Positions 1-5,420 of a stretch of DNA of 7,574 nt are shown piece after piece. Position 1 is the stretch's first letter, and each line of letters opens with the position of its first letter. This DNA is from Chloroflexota bacterium (GTDB taxonomy: Bacteria; Chloroflexota; Limnocylindria; Limnocylindrales; CSP1-4), in NCBI GenBank assembly GCA_003158495.1, contig PMJT01000042.1, positions 1 through 7,574 on the forward strand. Direction: 5' to 3'. A program made the translations under genes and the position numbers. Below the pieces are notes generated by a model that had not been told where the DNA came from, made no database searches, and saw nothing but the letters and a program-made list of their open reading frames with translations.

Positions 1-1
1 A

Positions 2-118
2 GACAGCCTGCCGCCGGGGCGCTGGATCGTCATGACGGCTCGTCATGTGGCCGCGTCGCACGGCGCGAGCGGGGCGGAGGAACTCACCATCAGCACAGTC
101 GCGAATCTGAGTTGTTGA
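2..118 (+). CDS. C-terminal fragment of an unidentified protein (5' end outside window)
   Basis: An open frame runs from the window edge to TGA at 116-118 and gives 38 residues (begins DSLPPGRWIVMTARHV, ends ISTVANLSC). Most codons end in G or C, as in the clear genes of this window, so it is probably the end of a real gene. The alternation of hydrophobic residues (RWIVMTARHV, ELTISTV) suggests beta strands, perhaps of an extracellular beta-sandwich protein, but that is only an impression and I do not recognise the family. The stop is followed at once by a 12-base palindrome (TCCCCGCGGGGA, 119-130) without a T tract. The frame could also end early because of a frameshift; no convincing continuation was found in the other frames. 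Confidence 0.45.
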   Translation, partial: DSLPPGRWIVMTARHVAASHGASGAEELTISTVANLSC

Positions 119-232
119 TCCCCGCGGGGACTGACCGAGTATGCCCGGCTGCGCCCGTCGCGAACCCTTGTCAACGAGCACAGGGCTCGGGCCGTCGATA
201 GCGCGCCCGTGCCGACGCCCCCAAAAGGGAGG

Positions 233-260
233 GCGCGGCGGGCGCTTCTGCCCGTCGCGC
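233..260 (-). terminator. Strong hairpin, likely terminator of the small minus-strand gene
   Basis: Bases 233-243 pair with 250-260 over 11 positions (ten Watson-Crick, one G.U) around a six-base loop. Read on the minus strand, the hairpin starts 19 bases after the stop codon of the frameshifted gene at 279-441 and is followed by CCCTCCCTTTT (222-232 reversed). That is a short pyrimidine tract ending in four T's. On the plus strand no T tract follows. The placement and tract fit a rho-independent terminator for the minus-strand gene. Confidence 0.5.
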
Positions 261-278
261 TGCGCTATTGGGGCCGCG

Positions 279-441
279 TCAGGCGCCGCCCAGGATCTCC
301 GGCGCGGCGTCAGGATCGCGCGTCCCCGCCCCCGCGCCCGGCGGGTCGTCGAGCCGGTCCTCCTTCTCCCAGGCGTGTTCGCCGGTTTCCTGGTGCCGGC
401 ACGCCCGTCAGGATCCACTTGATCCAAGACACCAGCGACAT
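279..441 (-). pseudogene. Small protein gene (about 53 aa) with a one-base frameshift
   Basis: An ATG at 441 is preceded by a near-perfect ribosome binding site (GGAGGAG, six bases upstream). The first 13 codons read MSLVSWIKWILTG, an amphipathic or membrane-associated helix, with almost all third positions G/C. Staying in this frame gives a 43-aa product ending at 310 with poor codon bias and an arginine/glycine-rich tail. Moving to the next frame at about 400-403, as if one G were surplus in GGCGTGCC, continues as CRHQETGEHAWEKEDRLDD and ends PEILGGA at TGA 279-281. About nine tenths of those codons end in G/C. The switched frame has a stop just upstream and no start of its own, so the two halves belong together. 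A hairpin terminator follows. I do not recognise the protein: a short hydrophobic N-terminus joined to an acidic tail with a Cys/His start. Either the gene is mutated or the sequence has an extra base. Confidence 0.55.
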
Positions 442-629
442 CAGCGTCTCCTCCGCGACGATCGAACAGCGTGGCTCGACCCCGTGGGGGGGTCAGGAAC
501 TCGGATTCACGACAGGACGCATCCTAGAACGCCTCGCGGGAGGTGGCTCGAAGCAATCGCGGCCGGGCCCATCGCATCGATGCGCAAACGACAGCAACTA
601 CCCCATGGGTTCGCCGTTGACCCTGCCCG

Positions 630-770
630 GTGCCGGCGCTGCTGTCCGGGGCGGCCGGGCCGGACGCGGAGCCCGTGTCGGCCGCCGGCTTCTTGATCGT
701 CATGGCGACCGCTCTTATCGGGCTCCTGGCCACGATCGCATGGTGGGAGCGCGCGGATCAGACGAGCTAG
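630..770 (+). CDS. Small single-pass membrane protein (46 aa)
   Basis: The frame opens after a TGA at 618-620. From GTG 630 to TAG 768-770 it encodes 46 residues. A short Ala/Gly/Pro-rich N-terminus leads to one transmembrane helix at about residues 19-37 (FLIVMATALIGLLATIAWW), then a short charged end (ERADQTS). All but about four codons end in G or C, a far stronger signal than in the overlapping longer frames. The start is uncertain. GTG 630 has no Shine-Dalgarno sequence. GTG 675 (31 aa) has GGAG only three bases away. Tryptophans at the helix end followed by charged residues fit an N-out or N-in single-pass protein; orientation and function are unknown. It diverges from the frameshifted gene at 279-441 across a 188-base gap. 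Confidence 0.5.
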   Translation: MPALLSGAAGPDAEPVSAAGFLIVMATALIGLLATIAWWERADQTS

Positions 771-865
771 GGCGGTTCATCCCCTGGTGAATGCCGGCGA
801 CCCGGCGTCCTAATTGACGGTCGGAGGCTCAGGTCGACATTGCCTTACCTGGCCAGGGCCCAGCG

Positions 866-1195
866 TCATGCCGCTCGAGCGATAACCTCTCCAACCTGCT
901 CACGGGTCGCTCCGAGTCCCAGGAGTGACTTGACGAGCAGATCGACGGACACGGACGCATCCGCCGCCTCCATCTTGGCGAATCGGGATTGGCTTGACCC
1001 GAGGCGCTTCGCCGTCTGCGCCTGTGTCCACCCCTGCCGGACGCGCACGTCGCGCAGGAAGCGGGCGAGGGCAAGCTTGAGCTCGACGAACGCTGCCTCC
1101 TCGGGTGTGAGTTCGAGGAAATCCTCGGCGTTCCCGACGCGCCAGCCGGCACCTTCGAGGCGATCCTTCTTGTTCTGATCCATCGTTGAGTTCAC
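866..1195 (-). CDS. higA: Antitoxin of a HigBA-type module, XRE/Cro-family helix-turn-helix protein
   Basis: This 109-residue protein is the probable antitoxin of the toxin encoded just upstream. In this family the antitoxin binds and neutralises the RelE-like toxin and represses the shared promoter. The N-terminal third (residues 1-45) would contact the toxin. Residues 48-77 form a Cro/XRE helix-turn-helix: LRDVRVRQGWTQAQTAKRLG, then the recognition helix QSRFAKME at 69-76. The C-terminal helices (84-107) fit dimerisation. The longest frame starts at GTG 1195 and overlaps the toxin stop by four bases (GTGA), which implies translational coupling. An in-frame ATG at 1183 (MDQNKK) has a better-spaced ribosome site (AGGGAG, 11 bases away) and may be the real start, giving 105 aa. 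Toxin-first gene order is typical of higBA. The likely operator is the inverted repeat at 1552-1569. Confidence 0.88.
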   Translation of the reverse strand: MNSTMDQNKKDRLEGAGWRVGNAEDFLELTPEEAAFVELKLALARFLRDVRVRQGWTQAQTAKRLGSSQSRFAKMEAADASVSVDLLVKSLLGLGATREQVGEVIARAA

Positions 1196-1539
1196 TCCCT
1201 TCCGCCGACGATATCGTCGTACTGGCGGAGTCGCCGTTGGCAGGCTTCGATCACGTCTTTGGGCGTCGCCTGCGTCTTCTTCTTGAACACTTCCGCGATC
1301 ACGATCGCGTCGTCATCGATCCGATAGACGACCCGCCAGGTGGAATCCTCGTCCACGATTCGTAGTTCGTGGCACCGCTTCCCGATCGAGGGCATAGGCC
1401 GTGAGACAGGCATCCCGAGCGACTCGCCCTGCTGTATCCGCCGCAGCAGCACGCCAGTCTCGATGCGTGCCTGTTGAGACAGCGGAGGGGTTCTCACCTC
1501 GCCATGCAGCCAGACCAGCGGCCTGTCATTCGTGCTCAC
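1192..1539 (-). CDS. higB: HigB/RelE-superfamily toxin, phage Gp49-like (PF05973 family)
   Basis: The 115-residue product matches the Gp49-like/HigB toxin family: a small RelE-fold, ribosome-dependent mRNA endonuclease that slows translation when its antitoxin is lost. Family landmarks, numbered from the TTG-start form (subtract 3 for GTG), are the N-terminal strand PLVWLHGE (10-17), the helix with LLRRIQQGE (34-42), the segment SRPMPSIGKRCHELRI (49-64), the core strands TWRVVYRIDDD (70-80) and VFKKKTQATP (87-96), and a closing basic helix. The basic and His/Glu/Arg residues of CHELR and WRVVYR lie where RelE-fold toxins place catalytic residues. The longest frame begins at TTG 1548, but that codon overlaps the predicted -10 box. 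GTG 1539 lies at the predicted transcript start and has no Shine-Dalgarno sequence, so I prefer a leaderless start there. No disruption is seen and the module looks intact. Confidence 0.88.
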   Translation of the reverse strand: MSTNDRPLVWLHGEVRTPPLSQQARIETGVLLRRIQQGESLGMPVSRPMPSIGKRCHELRIVDEDSTWRVVYRIDDDAIVIAEVFKKKTQATPKDVIEACQRRLRQYDDIVGGRE

Positions 1540-1547
1540 GGTCGCCA

Positions 1548-1577
1548 AGTATATGTCCGATCCGACATAGTCGTCAA
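1548..1577 (-). promoter_or_regulatory. Promoter and operator of the toxin-antitoxin operon
   Basis: On the minus strand a -35 box TTGACG (1577-1572) is followed by 18 bases and a -10 box TATACT (1553-1548). Both are close to the sigma-70-type consensus and stand out in this GC-rich DNA. Between and partly over them lies a perfect inverted repeat TATGTC-N6-GACATA (1569-1552). It covers the promoter spacer and enters the -10, where an XRE-type antitoxin dimer would block RNA polymerase. Transcription would start at about 1541-1539, on or next to the in-frame GTG. Confidence 0.7.
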
Positions 1578-1700
1578 CCGTCCGGGCCGCCTGCGACTCA
1601 GCCGCGTCATGATCCCGCGTCGCGCACCGACACTCAGATCTACTCCTCAGATGCTCGCCAGGCGGCGGTGGCGCGCGACTGCGGCGCGAGGAATCTCACA

Positions 1701-1740
1701 GAACTAGCGCGGGGTCGATAGAACCAGCGCGGGGCCGTGG
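1701..1740. repeat. Tandem pair of 20-base repeats
   Basis: Two adjacent 20-base units (1701-1720 and 1721-1740) share GAACYAGCGCGGGGYCG and agree at 15 of 20 positions. They directly adjoin the first copy of the GGGCATCTGAC motif, so the strip 1701-1810 is a composite of short repeats. No gene is visible here. The arrangement resembles iterated protein-binding sites or a decayed transposon end, but no transposase is present in the window. Confidence 0.6.
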
Positions 1741-1810
1741 GCATCTGACGAAATCAGCTTGGTCGGGGGCGGGCATCTGACTATCCTGGCCGACGGAGTG
1801 GGCATCTGAC
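1739..1810. repeat. Three direct copies of GGGCATCTGAC upstream of the tRNA 3' end
   Basis: Exact 11-base copies lie at 1739-1749, 1771-1781 and 1800-1810, spaced 32 and 29 bases, about three helical turns. The sequence between copies is not conserved. The word GCATCTGAC also occurs in the tRNA-Arg gene on the opposite strand (end of the D stem and 5' side of the anticodon stem). A related inverted copy, TCAGATGCTCGCCA, lies at 1647-1660. Bases 1578-1887 hold no gene apart from these repeats. Confidence 0.75.
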
Positions 1811-1887
1811 CCTTCGGCCGTCGCCGGCGAACCACTCAGGAAATCGCGGTGTTCAGCGGCTCGGGTTCGGGGACCTACTGGAAAGAG

Positions 1888-1963
1888 TGGCGCGCCCGGA
1901 GGGATTCGAACCCCCGACCATCTGATCCGAAGTCAGATGCTCTATCCACTGAGCTACGGGCGC
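1888..1963 (-). tRNA. tRNA-Arg, anticodon UCG
   Basis: A complete 76-base cloverleaf is read on the minus strand. The acceptor stem GCGCCCG pairs with CGGGCGC, with discriminator G and an encoded CCA (1890-1888). The D stem is GCTC/GAGC, the anticodon stem TCTGA/TCAGA, and the T arm GGGGG-TTCGAAT-CCCTC with one G.T pair. The seven-base anticodon loop CTTCGGA puts TCG at 34-36 (1930-1928 on the plus strand), which reads the arginine codon CGA and, if U34 is modified, other CGN codons. No clear intrinsic terminator follows. Both flanks carry short repeats resembling its anticodon arm. Confidence 0.95.
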
Positions 1964-1993
1964 GCGGTTTGCGGTTGGTTCCACGCTCATTTG

Positions 1994-2103
1994 GAGCATC
2001 TGATTCGACGCCGACCGTCTCGGTCGACTGGCAGGCCATCTGGCGAGCATCTGATCCGATGCTACGGTTGGGGCTCGCCGCACAGAGCATGTAGAGCATC
2101 TGA
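1994..2103. repeat. Three copies of GAGCATCTGAT on the 5' side of the tRNA gene
   Basis: Copies of GAGCATCTGATYCG lie at 1994-2007, 2045-2058 and 2094-2107, at a regular spacing of 51 and 49 bases. The third has TAGAGCATCTGA-TTCGG, which matches the tRNA-Arg minus-strand sequence from the D stem into the anticodon loop except for one missing C. The second reads on into GATGC to form a small stem (GCATC/GATGC) and shares TGGCGAGCATCTGA with the inverted copy at 1647-1660. Sequence between copies is unrelated, apart from a perfect hairpin CGACCG-TCT-CGGTCG at 2012-2026. The copies lie in the expected promoter side of the tRNA gene. Confidence 0.7.
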
Positions 2104-2107
2104 TTCG

Positions 2108-2507
2108 GCGGCGAAGCCATTCGGCGTGGAAACCCAGAACTGCGACATGGTAACCGTTCAGAGCACTCGTGGCAGCTGATCGAGCGCCTCTCGGGCCACA
2201 CCGGCTCGGTCGCTAACCGCTTCAGGAGTCGGACCGTACCCAGACGGCTCGGCACGGTTGCGAACGTCCGCCTGCTGGGCTTGGGATAGCCCGCCTGAGG
2301 TCGTTGCAGATGCCGGCCTCTGGCAGTTGCGAAAGCCGGCCTCAAGTGCTTGACCAGCGTCTGGCTGGTGAGGGCGTCGGCGCCGAGCCGGACAATCCGG
2401 GCTCTCGTCCTGCAGAACTCAAGAGGGGCAAGCCAGACCGCACTCACCCTGACCACGCTCCCGTTCTCGTACTCACTCGGTGCGCTGCCCATCGAGGCGA
2501 CGCGGCG
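2108..2507. other. Gene-free stretch before the EamA exporter
   Basis: No frame here has coding-type third-position bias. The open frame running into the exporter gene from upstream (from 2304) is rich in Pro/Arg/His and does not look translated. Visible structure: a stem GGGCT/AGCCC (2277-2292); an 18-base imperfect direct repeat, GTTGCAGATGCCGGCCTC at 2303-2320 and GTTGCGAAAGCCGGCCTC at 2326-2343 (15 of 18 identical, 23 bases apart); and a small stem CGGT/ACCG around CGCTA at 2207-2219. No function is assigned. Confidence 0.45.
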
Positions 2508-2537
2508 TTGACGCGGGTTCAGACGCACCCGCATCAT
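2508..2537 (+). promoter_or_regulatory. Possible promoter of the EamA exporter, leaderless type
   Basis: A -35-like TTGACG (2508-2513) is followed after 18 bases by CATCAT (2532-2537, four of six matches to TATAAT). The predicted transcript start, about seven bases on, coincides with the GTG at 2544, which has no Shine-Dalgarno sequence. The geometry is the same as at the toxin promoter, but the -10 box is weaker. Confidence 0.35.
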
Positions 2538-2543
2538 TCGCGC

Positions 2544-3479
2544 GTGCCCACGCCCTACCGTGATGTCCGTCGCAGCGTCGTCGAGGTTCTCGCCAGCGCC
2601 GTTCTCTTCGGCACGACCGGCACGAGCGCGTCGTTCGCTCCGACTTCCACCGGTTCCGTGGCTATTGGTTCCGCTCGGCTGGTCATCGGCGGCTTCGGCT
2701 TGATCGCCGTCGTTCCGCTCCTCGGGGGGAGGCGGGGCCGCGTTGCCCGGCTGTGGCGCACGCCGCTCGGGTTCTTCGCGGGGCTCATGACGGCGGTCTA
2801 CCAGCTCGGATTCTTCGCCGGGGTGTCCCTCGCCGGCGTCGCGCTCGCGACGCTGGTGACGATCGGCAGCGGGCCCGTCCTGGTCGGCGTCATCTCGTGG
2901 GCTACACTCGGGGAGAGGCCGACGGCGGTCTGGTGGACGTCGACAGCGATCTGCATCACAGGCCTTGTGCTCTTGACCCTCGACGGAAGCGGCGAGCCAG
3001 GCGTCGTGCTTGGCGGCCTCGTGTTTTCGCTCGCCGCCGCGATCGGCTACGCCGCATACACAGTCGCGACAAAGCAACTGATGCACAAGGGAGCGGCTTC
3101 GTCCGAAGCGATGGCGGCGGCATTCGGCCTCGGCGCCGTGGTGCTGTTGCCAGTGCTCCTTGTCGCTGGTGTTGGCTGGCTGACGACCCCGGCCGGCCTC
3201 GGCGTCGCGCTCTGGCTCGGATTTGCGACGACGACGCTCGCCTACGTCCTCTTCGGGCGGGGCCTTCGCTTGCTCCCCGCCGGGCCGGTGGCCACGCTGG
3301 TGCTAGCTGAGCCACTGGTCGCAACGATGCTCGGGGTCGGCGTTCTCGGCGAACGGCTTGGGCCTGGCGGTTGGATCGGCGCTCTGCTTGTCGCCTTGGG
3401 ACTCGGACTCCAGGGCCTGGCGTCAGTCCGGTCGCAGTCCGATGAGGACCCGTCCTTGCTGGGGAACGCTCCCGTGTAG
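2544..3479 (+). CDS. DMT-superfamily transporter, EamA family (10 transmembrane helices)
   Basis: The 311-residue protein is a drug/metabolite transporter of the EamA type, an inner-membrane carrier that usually exports small metabolites, amino acids or drugs. The substrate cannot be read from sequence. Two EamA repeats of about five helices each are visible, roughly residues 9-145 and 155-295. The first helix begins VVEVLASAVLFGTTGTSASF; repeat one ends with the signature region PVLVGVISWATLGERPT and repeat two with the equivalent LAEPLVATMLGVGVLGERLG. This LxxGE(R) element near the end of each half is typical of the family. The open frame extends back to 2304, but that part lacks coding bias; a start at GTG 2544 gives the usual family length. 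TAG is at 3477-3479. It is transcribed alone, with 306 bases to the next gene, and there is no regulator beside it. Confidence 0.88.
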   Translation: MPTPYRDVRRSVVEVLASAVLFGTTGTSASFAPTSTGSVAIGSARLVIGGFGLIAVVPLLGGRRGRVARLWRTPLGFFAGLMTAVYQLGFFAGVSLAGVALATLVTIGSGPVLVGVISWATLGERPTAVWWTSTAICITGLVLLTLDGSGEPGVVLGGLVFSLAAAIGYAAYTVATKQLMHKGAASSEAMAAAFGLGAVVLLPVLLVAGVGWLTTPAGLGVALWLGFATTTLAYVLFGRGLRLLPAGPVATLVLAEPLVATMLGVGVLGERLGPGGWIGALLVALGLGLQGLASVRSQSDEDPSLLGNAPV

Positions 3480-3785
3480 GCCTCTGTCGACCGCCTGCGG
3501 CCATAGATCAACGAGCGCAGGCTCCTTCGCTCTCGTCCTGCCACCTCACACTCAAGCGTGAGCGGGACAGTGAGGTCGCCACCGGCGGCGTGACTCCAGT
3601 GGAACCGGCGACCGGGGCCTTCGCTGTCACCCTGACTCTGCACGCTCGATCGGCGATGGCCTAGTGGGCAAAGGGCCTCGAGACAGCCGACGGGTCCAGG
3701 TCTGGCGCGACGCGGCGGTAGTCGCCGCAGGCCGCGGCCGGCCGAACCGATTTGTGCCGGGCAACCTAAAGAAGAAGAGGAAGAA
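3480..3785 (+). other. Intergenic region with nested hairpins ahead of the glycosyltransferase gene
   Basis: This 306-base gap has no credible gene. A seven-base stem ACCTCAC/GTGAGGT (3543-3549 with 3570-3576) encloses a smaller hairpin CTCA-AGCG-TGAG (3551-3562). Just upstream ACGAGCG (3511-3517) can pair with CGCTCTCGT (3529-3537) with a bulge. GTCGCC (3575-3580) can pair with GGCGAC (3607-3612) as an alternative fold overlapping the first stem. The region could be an exporter-gene terminator, an RNA leader of the next gene, or chance structure. It ends in a purine-rich ribosome site (AAGAGGAAGAA). I recognise no known riboswitch consensus. Confidence 0.35.
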
Positions 3786-5282
3786 GTGAGCAGCAGGTTT
3801 GCCACGCTCCGTCAGGCGTGGCCGGTTCTATTGATAGCGTGTGGTGCCGTCGCCCTTCTGCTGTTCTTTGCCGGCGAGTACGGGCTCCACCGCGACGAGC
3901 TCTACTTCATCGTGGCTGGGCGACATCCGGACTTCGGCTACGTGGACCAGCCGCCCCTCACTCCGCTTCTCAACGCCATCTCGGCCGCCATCTTCGGCAT
4001 GTCGACGGCAGGGATCCGGATCCTGCCTGCCCTGGCATTCGGCGCGGTCGTGTTGCTGACGGCCGAGATCGCCCGCGAATTCGGCGGCGGGCGACGAGCG
4101 CAGGCAATCGTCGCCCTCACGGTCGCGGCATCGGGCTTCCTCGACGCCGGCCATTTGAACACCACGGCCACGTACGACGTGCTCGGCTGGACGCTCTGCC
4201 TGCTGTTCGTGGTCCGAACGCTCCGCGGTGGCAACGCGCGCGGCTGGCTCCTGGCCGGGCTCGCGGCCGGCATCGCGCTCGAGAACAAGGACCTGATCGT
4301 CTTCCTGGGCGCCGGCCTAGCCGCCGGGATCGTCATCGAACGGCGCTGGGACGTGCTTCGATCAAGGTGGCTCTGGGCCGGGCTCGGGCTCGCGTTCCTG
4401 ATCTGGCTTCCAAACCTCATCTGGCAGGCCCAGCACGGTTTCCCGCAACTGGAGATGGCTCGCGTCATCGCCGCTCGGTCCGGCGATGAGAACCGCAGCG
4501 GACTGGTGATGCTCCAGATCCTCTTCGCGGGACCACTGCTTTTCCCGATCTACCTGGCAGGCCTGTGGTGGCTGCTGCGTTCGAAGGCAGCGATCGTCTG
4601 GCGTCCGATCGGCTGGTCGTACCTCGTGGTGATGGCTTTGCTCATGATCACGTCGGGCAAGGGCTATTACGCCGGCGGGCTGATTCCCACGTTGATCGCC
4701 GCCGGCGGGGTCGTGACCGCGAGCTGGCTCGACGGCCGATGGGCGTGGCCGCGTCGCATCTCATATGGGGTGGCGACCGCGGCTTCGGCCGCAATCATCA
4801 TCAGCATCGTGCTGCCGGTCACTCCGGCAGCTTCCTTCCCGCAGTCGAGCGCGGCCTCGATCAACTCGGACCTCGTGAACCAGTACGGCTGGGACAAGCT
4901 GGTCGCCCAGGTTCGCGCCGTGTCCGACACGCTCACTGCCGAGGAACAATCGAAAGCGGCCATCGTCACCGGCAACTACGGCGAGGCCGGCGCGCTCGAA
5001 CTACTGTCCAGGCCGGGGCTGCCGCCGGTCTACTCCGGCGAGAACTCGTACGCGTACTGGGGTCCTCCGGACGACAGGCGCACGATCACGATCCTGGTGA
5101 TGAACTGGAATGGCGCGGGCGACTACTGGGGGCAGTGGCTCGGGTCGTGCACACGAGCGGCCACGATCGACCTTGGCTTCAAACCGGGCACCGGCGAGGA
5201 ACAGGGCGCTGGGGTCTGGGTCTGCCGCGGCCGAACGGCCTCCTGGTCCGACATCTGGCCGAAGTTCACGAAGATCGGGTAA
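3786..5282 (+). CDS. Family-39-type membrane glycosyltransferase (ArnT/PMT_2-like)
   Basis: This 498-residue integral membrane protein belongs to the GT-C glycosyltransferases related to GT39/ArnT. These use lipid-linked sugars on the outer face of the membrane to modify proteins, lipids or cell-wall polymers; donor and acceptor here are unknown. After a first helix (13-29) comes the first periplasmic loop with the expected acidic pair HRDELYF (Asp37-Glu38) and YVDQPPLTPLL (Asp54, Pro56-57), the PMT_2 landmarks. Further helices follow with ENKDLIVFLGAG and the C-terminal SGKGYYAGGLIPTLIAAGG, typical of this branch. From about residue 350 a soluble extracytoplasmic tail contains GNYGEAGALELL and SGENSYAYWGPP. 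Start GTG 3786 has AGAGGA five to seven bases upstream; TAA is at 5280-5282. It stands alone, with no polyprenyl-phosphate sugar synthase beside it. Confidence 0.88.
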   Translation: MSSRFATLRQAWPVLLIACGAVALLLFFAGEYGLHRDELYFIVAGRHPDFGYVDQPPLTPLLNAISAAIFGMSTAGIRILPALAFGAVVLLTAEIAREFGGGRRAQAIVALTVAASGFLDAGHLNTTATYDVLGWTLCLLFVVRTLRGGNARGWLLAGLAAGIALENKDLIVFLGAGLAAGIVIERRWDVLRSRWLWAGLGLAFLIWLPNLIWQAQHGFPQLEMARVIAARSGDENRSGLVMLQILFAGPLLFPIYLAGLWWLLRSKAAIVWRPIGWSYLVVMALLMITSGKGYYAGGLIPTLIAAGGVVTASWLDGRWAWPRRISYGVATAASAAIIISIVLPVTPAASFPQSSAASINSDLVNQYGWDKLVAQVRAVSDTLTAEEQSKAAIVTGNYGEAGALELLSRPGLPPVYSGENSYAYWGPPDDRRTITILVMNWNGAGDYWGQWLGSCTRAATIDLGFKPGTGEEQGAGVWVCRGRTASWSDIWPKFTKIG

Positions 5283-5318
5283 CGCCCGCCCGAGCCCGGA
5301 GGCGCCGAGTAGCGCGGG

Positions 5319-5343
5319 CCGGGGGGTAGCTCCCCTCGCCCGG
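5319..5343 (+). terminator. GC-rich hairpin after the glycosyltransferase gene
   Basis: GGGG (5323-5326) pairs with CCCC (5332-5335) around TAGCT. The stem continues, across a four-base bulge, with CCGG (5319-5322) and CCGG (5340-5343). It starts 36 bases after the stop codon. No T tract follows, so termination here is a guess from position and stability. Confidence 0.35.
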
Positions 5344-5383
5344 AAATACGGTGGCATGGGTGGCTGATCGCGTAAGCCGATCC

Positions 5384-5400
5384 GGTCGGTCGCTACGACC
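5384..5400. other. Hairpin with GTCGCTA loop in a convergent junction
   Basis: GGTCG (5384-5388) pairs with CGACC (5396-5400) around the loop GTCGCTA. It sits between the convergent glycosyltransferase and SRPBCC genes, 20 bases past the stop of the latter. A hairpin with the identical loop but a different stem lies in the next convergent junction (7234-7254). It might help end transcription, but no T tract is present on either side. Confidence 0.4.
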
Positions 5401-5420
5401 TATCCAATCGGAGCGCCAAG

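Noticed and set aside
209..790. 193-residue and overlapping plus-strand open frames
   Set aside because: Arg/Pro/Gly-rich shadow frames; the better coding signal is on the minus strand (279-441) and in another plus frame (630-770).
1888..1963. Duplicate of the tRNA 3' end marking an integrated element
   Set aside because: No second copy of the T-arm/acceptor sequence (GGTTCGAATCCC type) was found in the window, so attL/attR boundaries cannot be called.
1849..2094. Plus-strand open frame containing RDSNPRPSDPKSDALSTELRARG
   Set aside because: This is the well-known false protein produced by translating a tRNA gene on the wrong strand; it coincides with the tRNA-Arg at 1888-1963.
1739..2103. 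CRISPR array
   Set aside because: The shared unit is only 11-14 bases, spacing differs on the two sides (about 30 and about 50), and no cas gene is present.
1875..3086. 403-residue minus-strand open frame
   Set aside because: Its end (SSVDRASDFGSDGRGFESLRARH) is a tRNA translation artefact and its beginning is antisense to the exporter gene. Composition is Arg/Pro/Glu-rich without family features.
3242..3805. 187-residue minus-strand open frame across the gap before the glycosyltransferase
   Set aside because: It overlaps the exporter end in antisense, lacks coding-type third positions and shows no recognisable motif.
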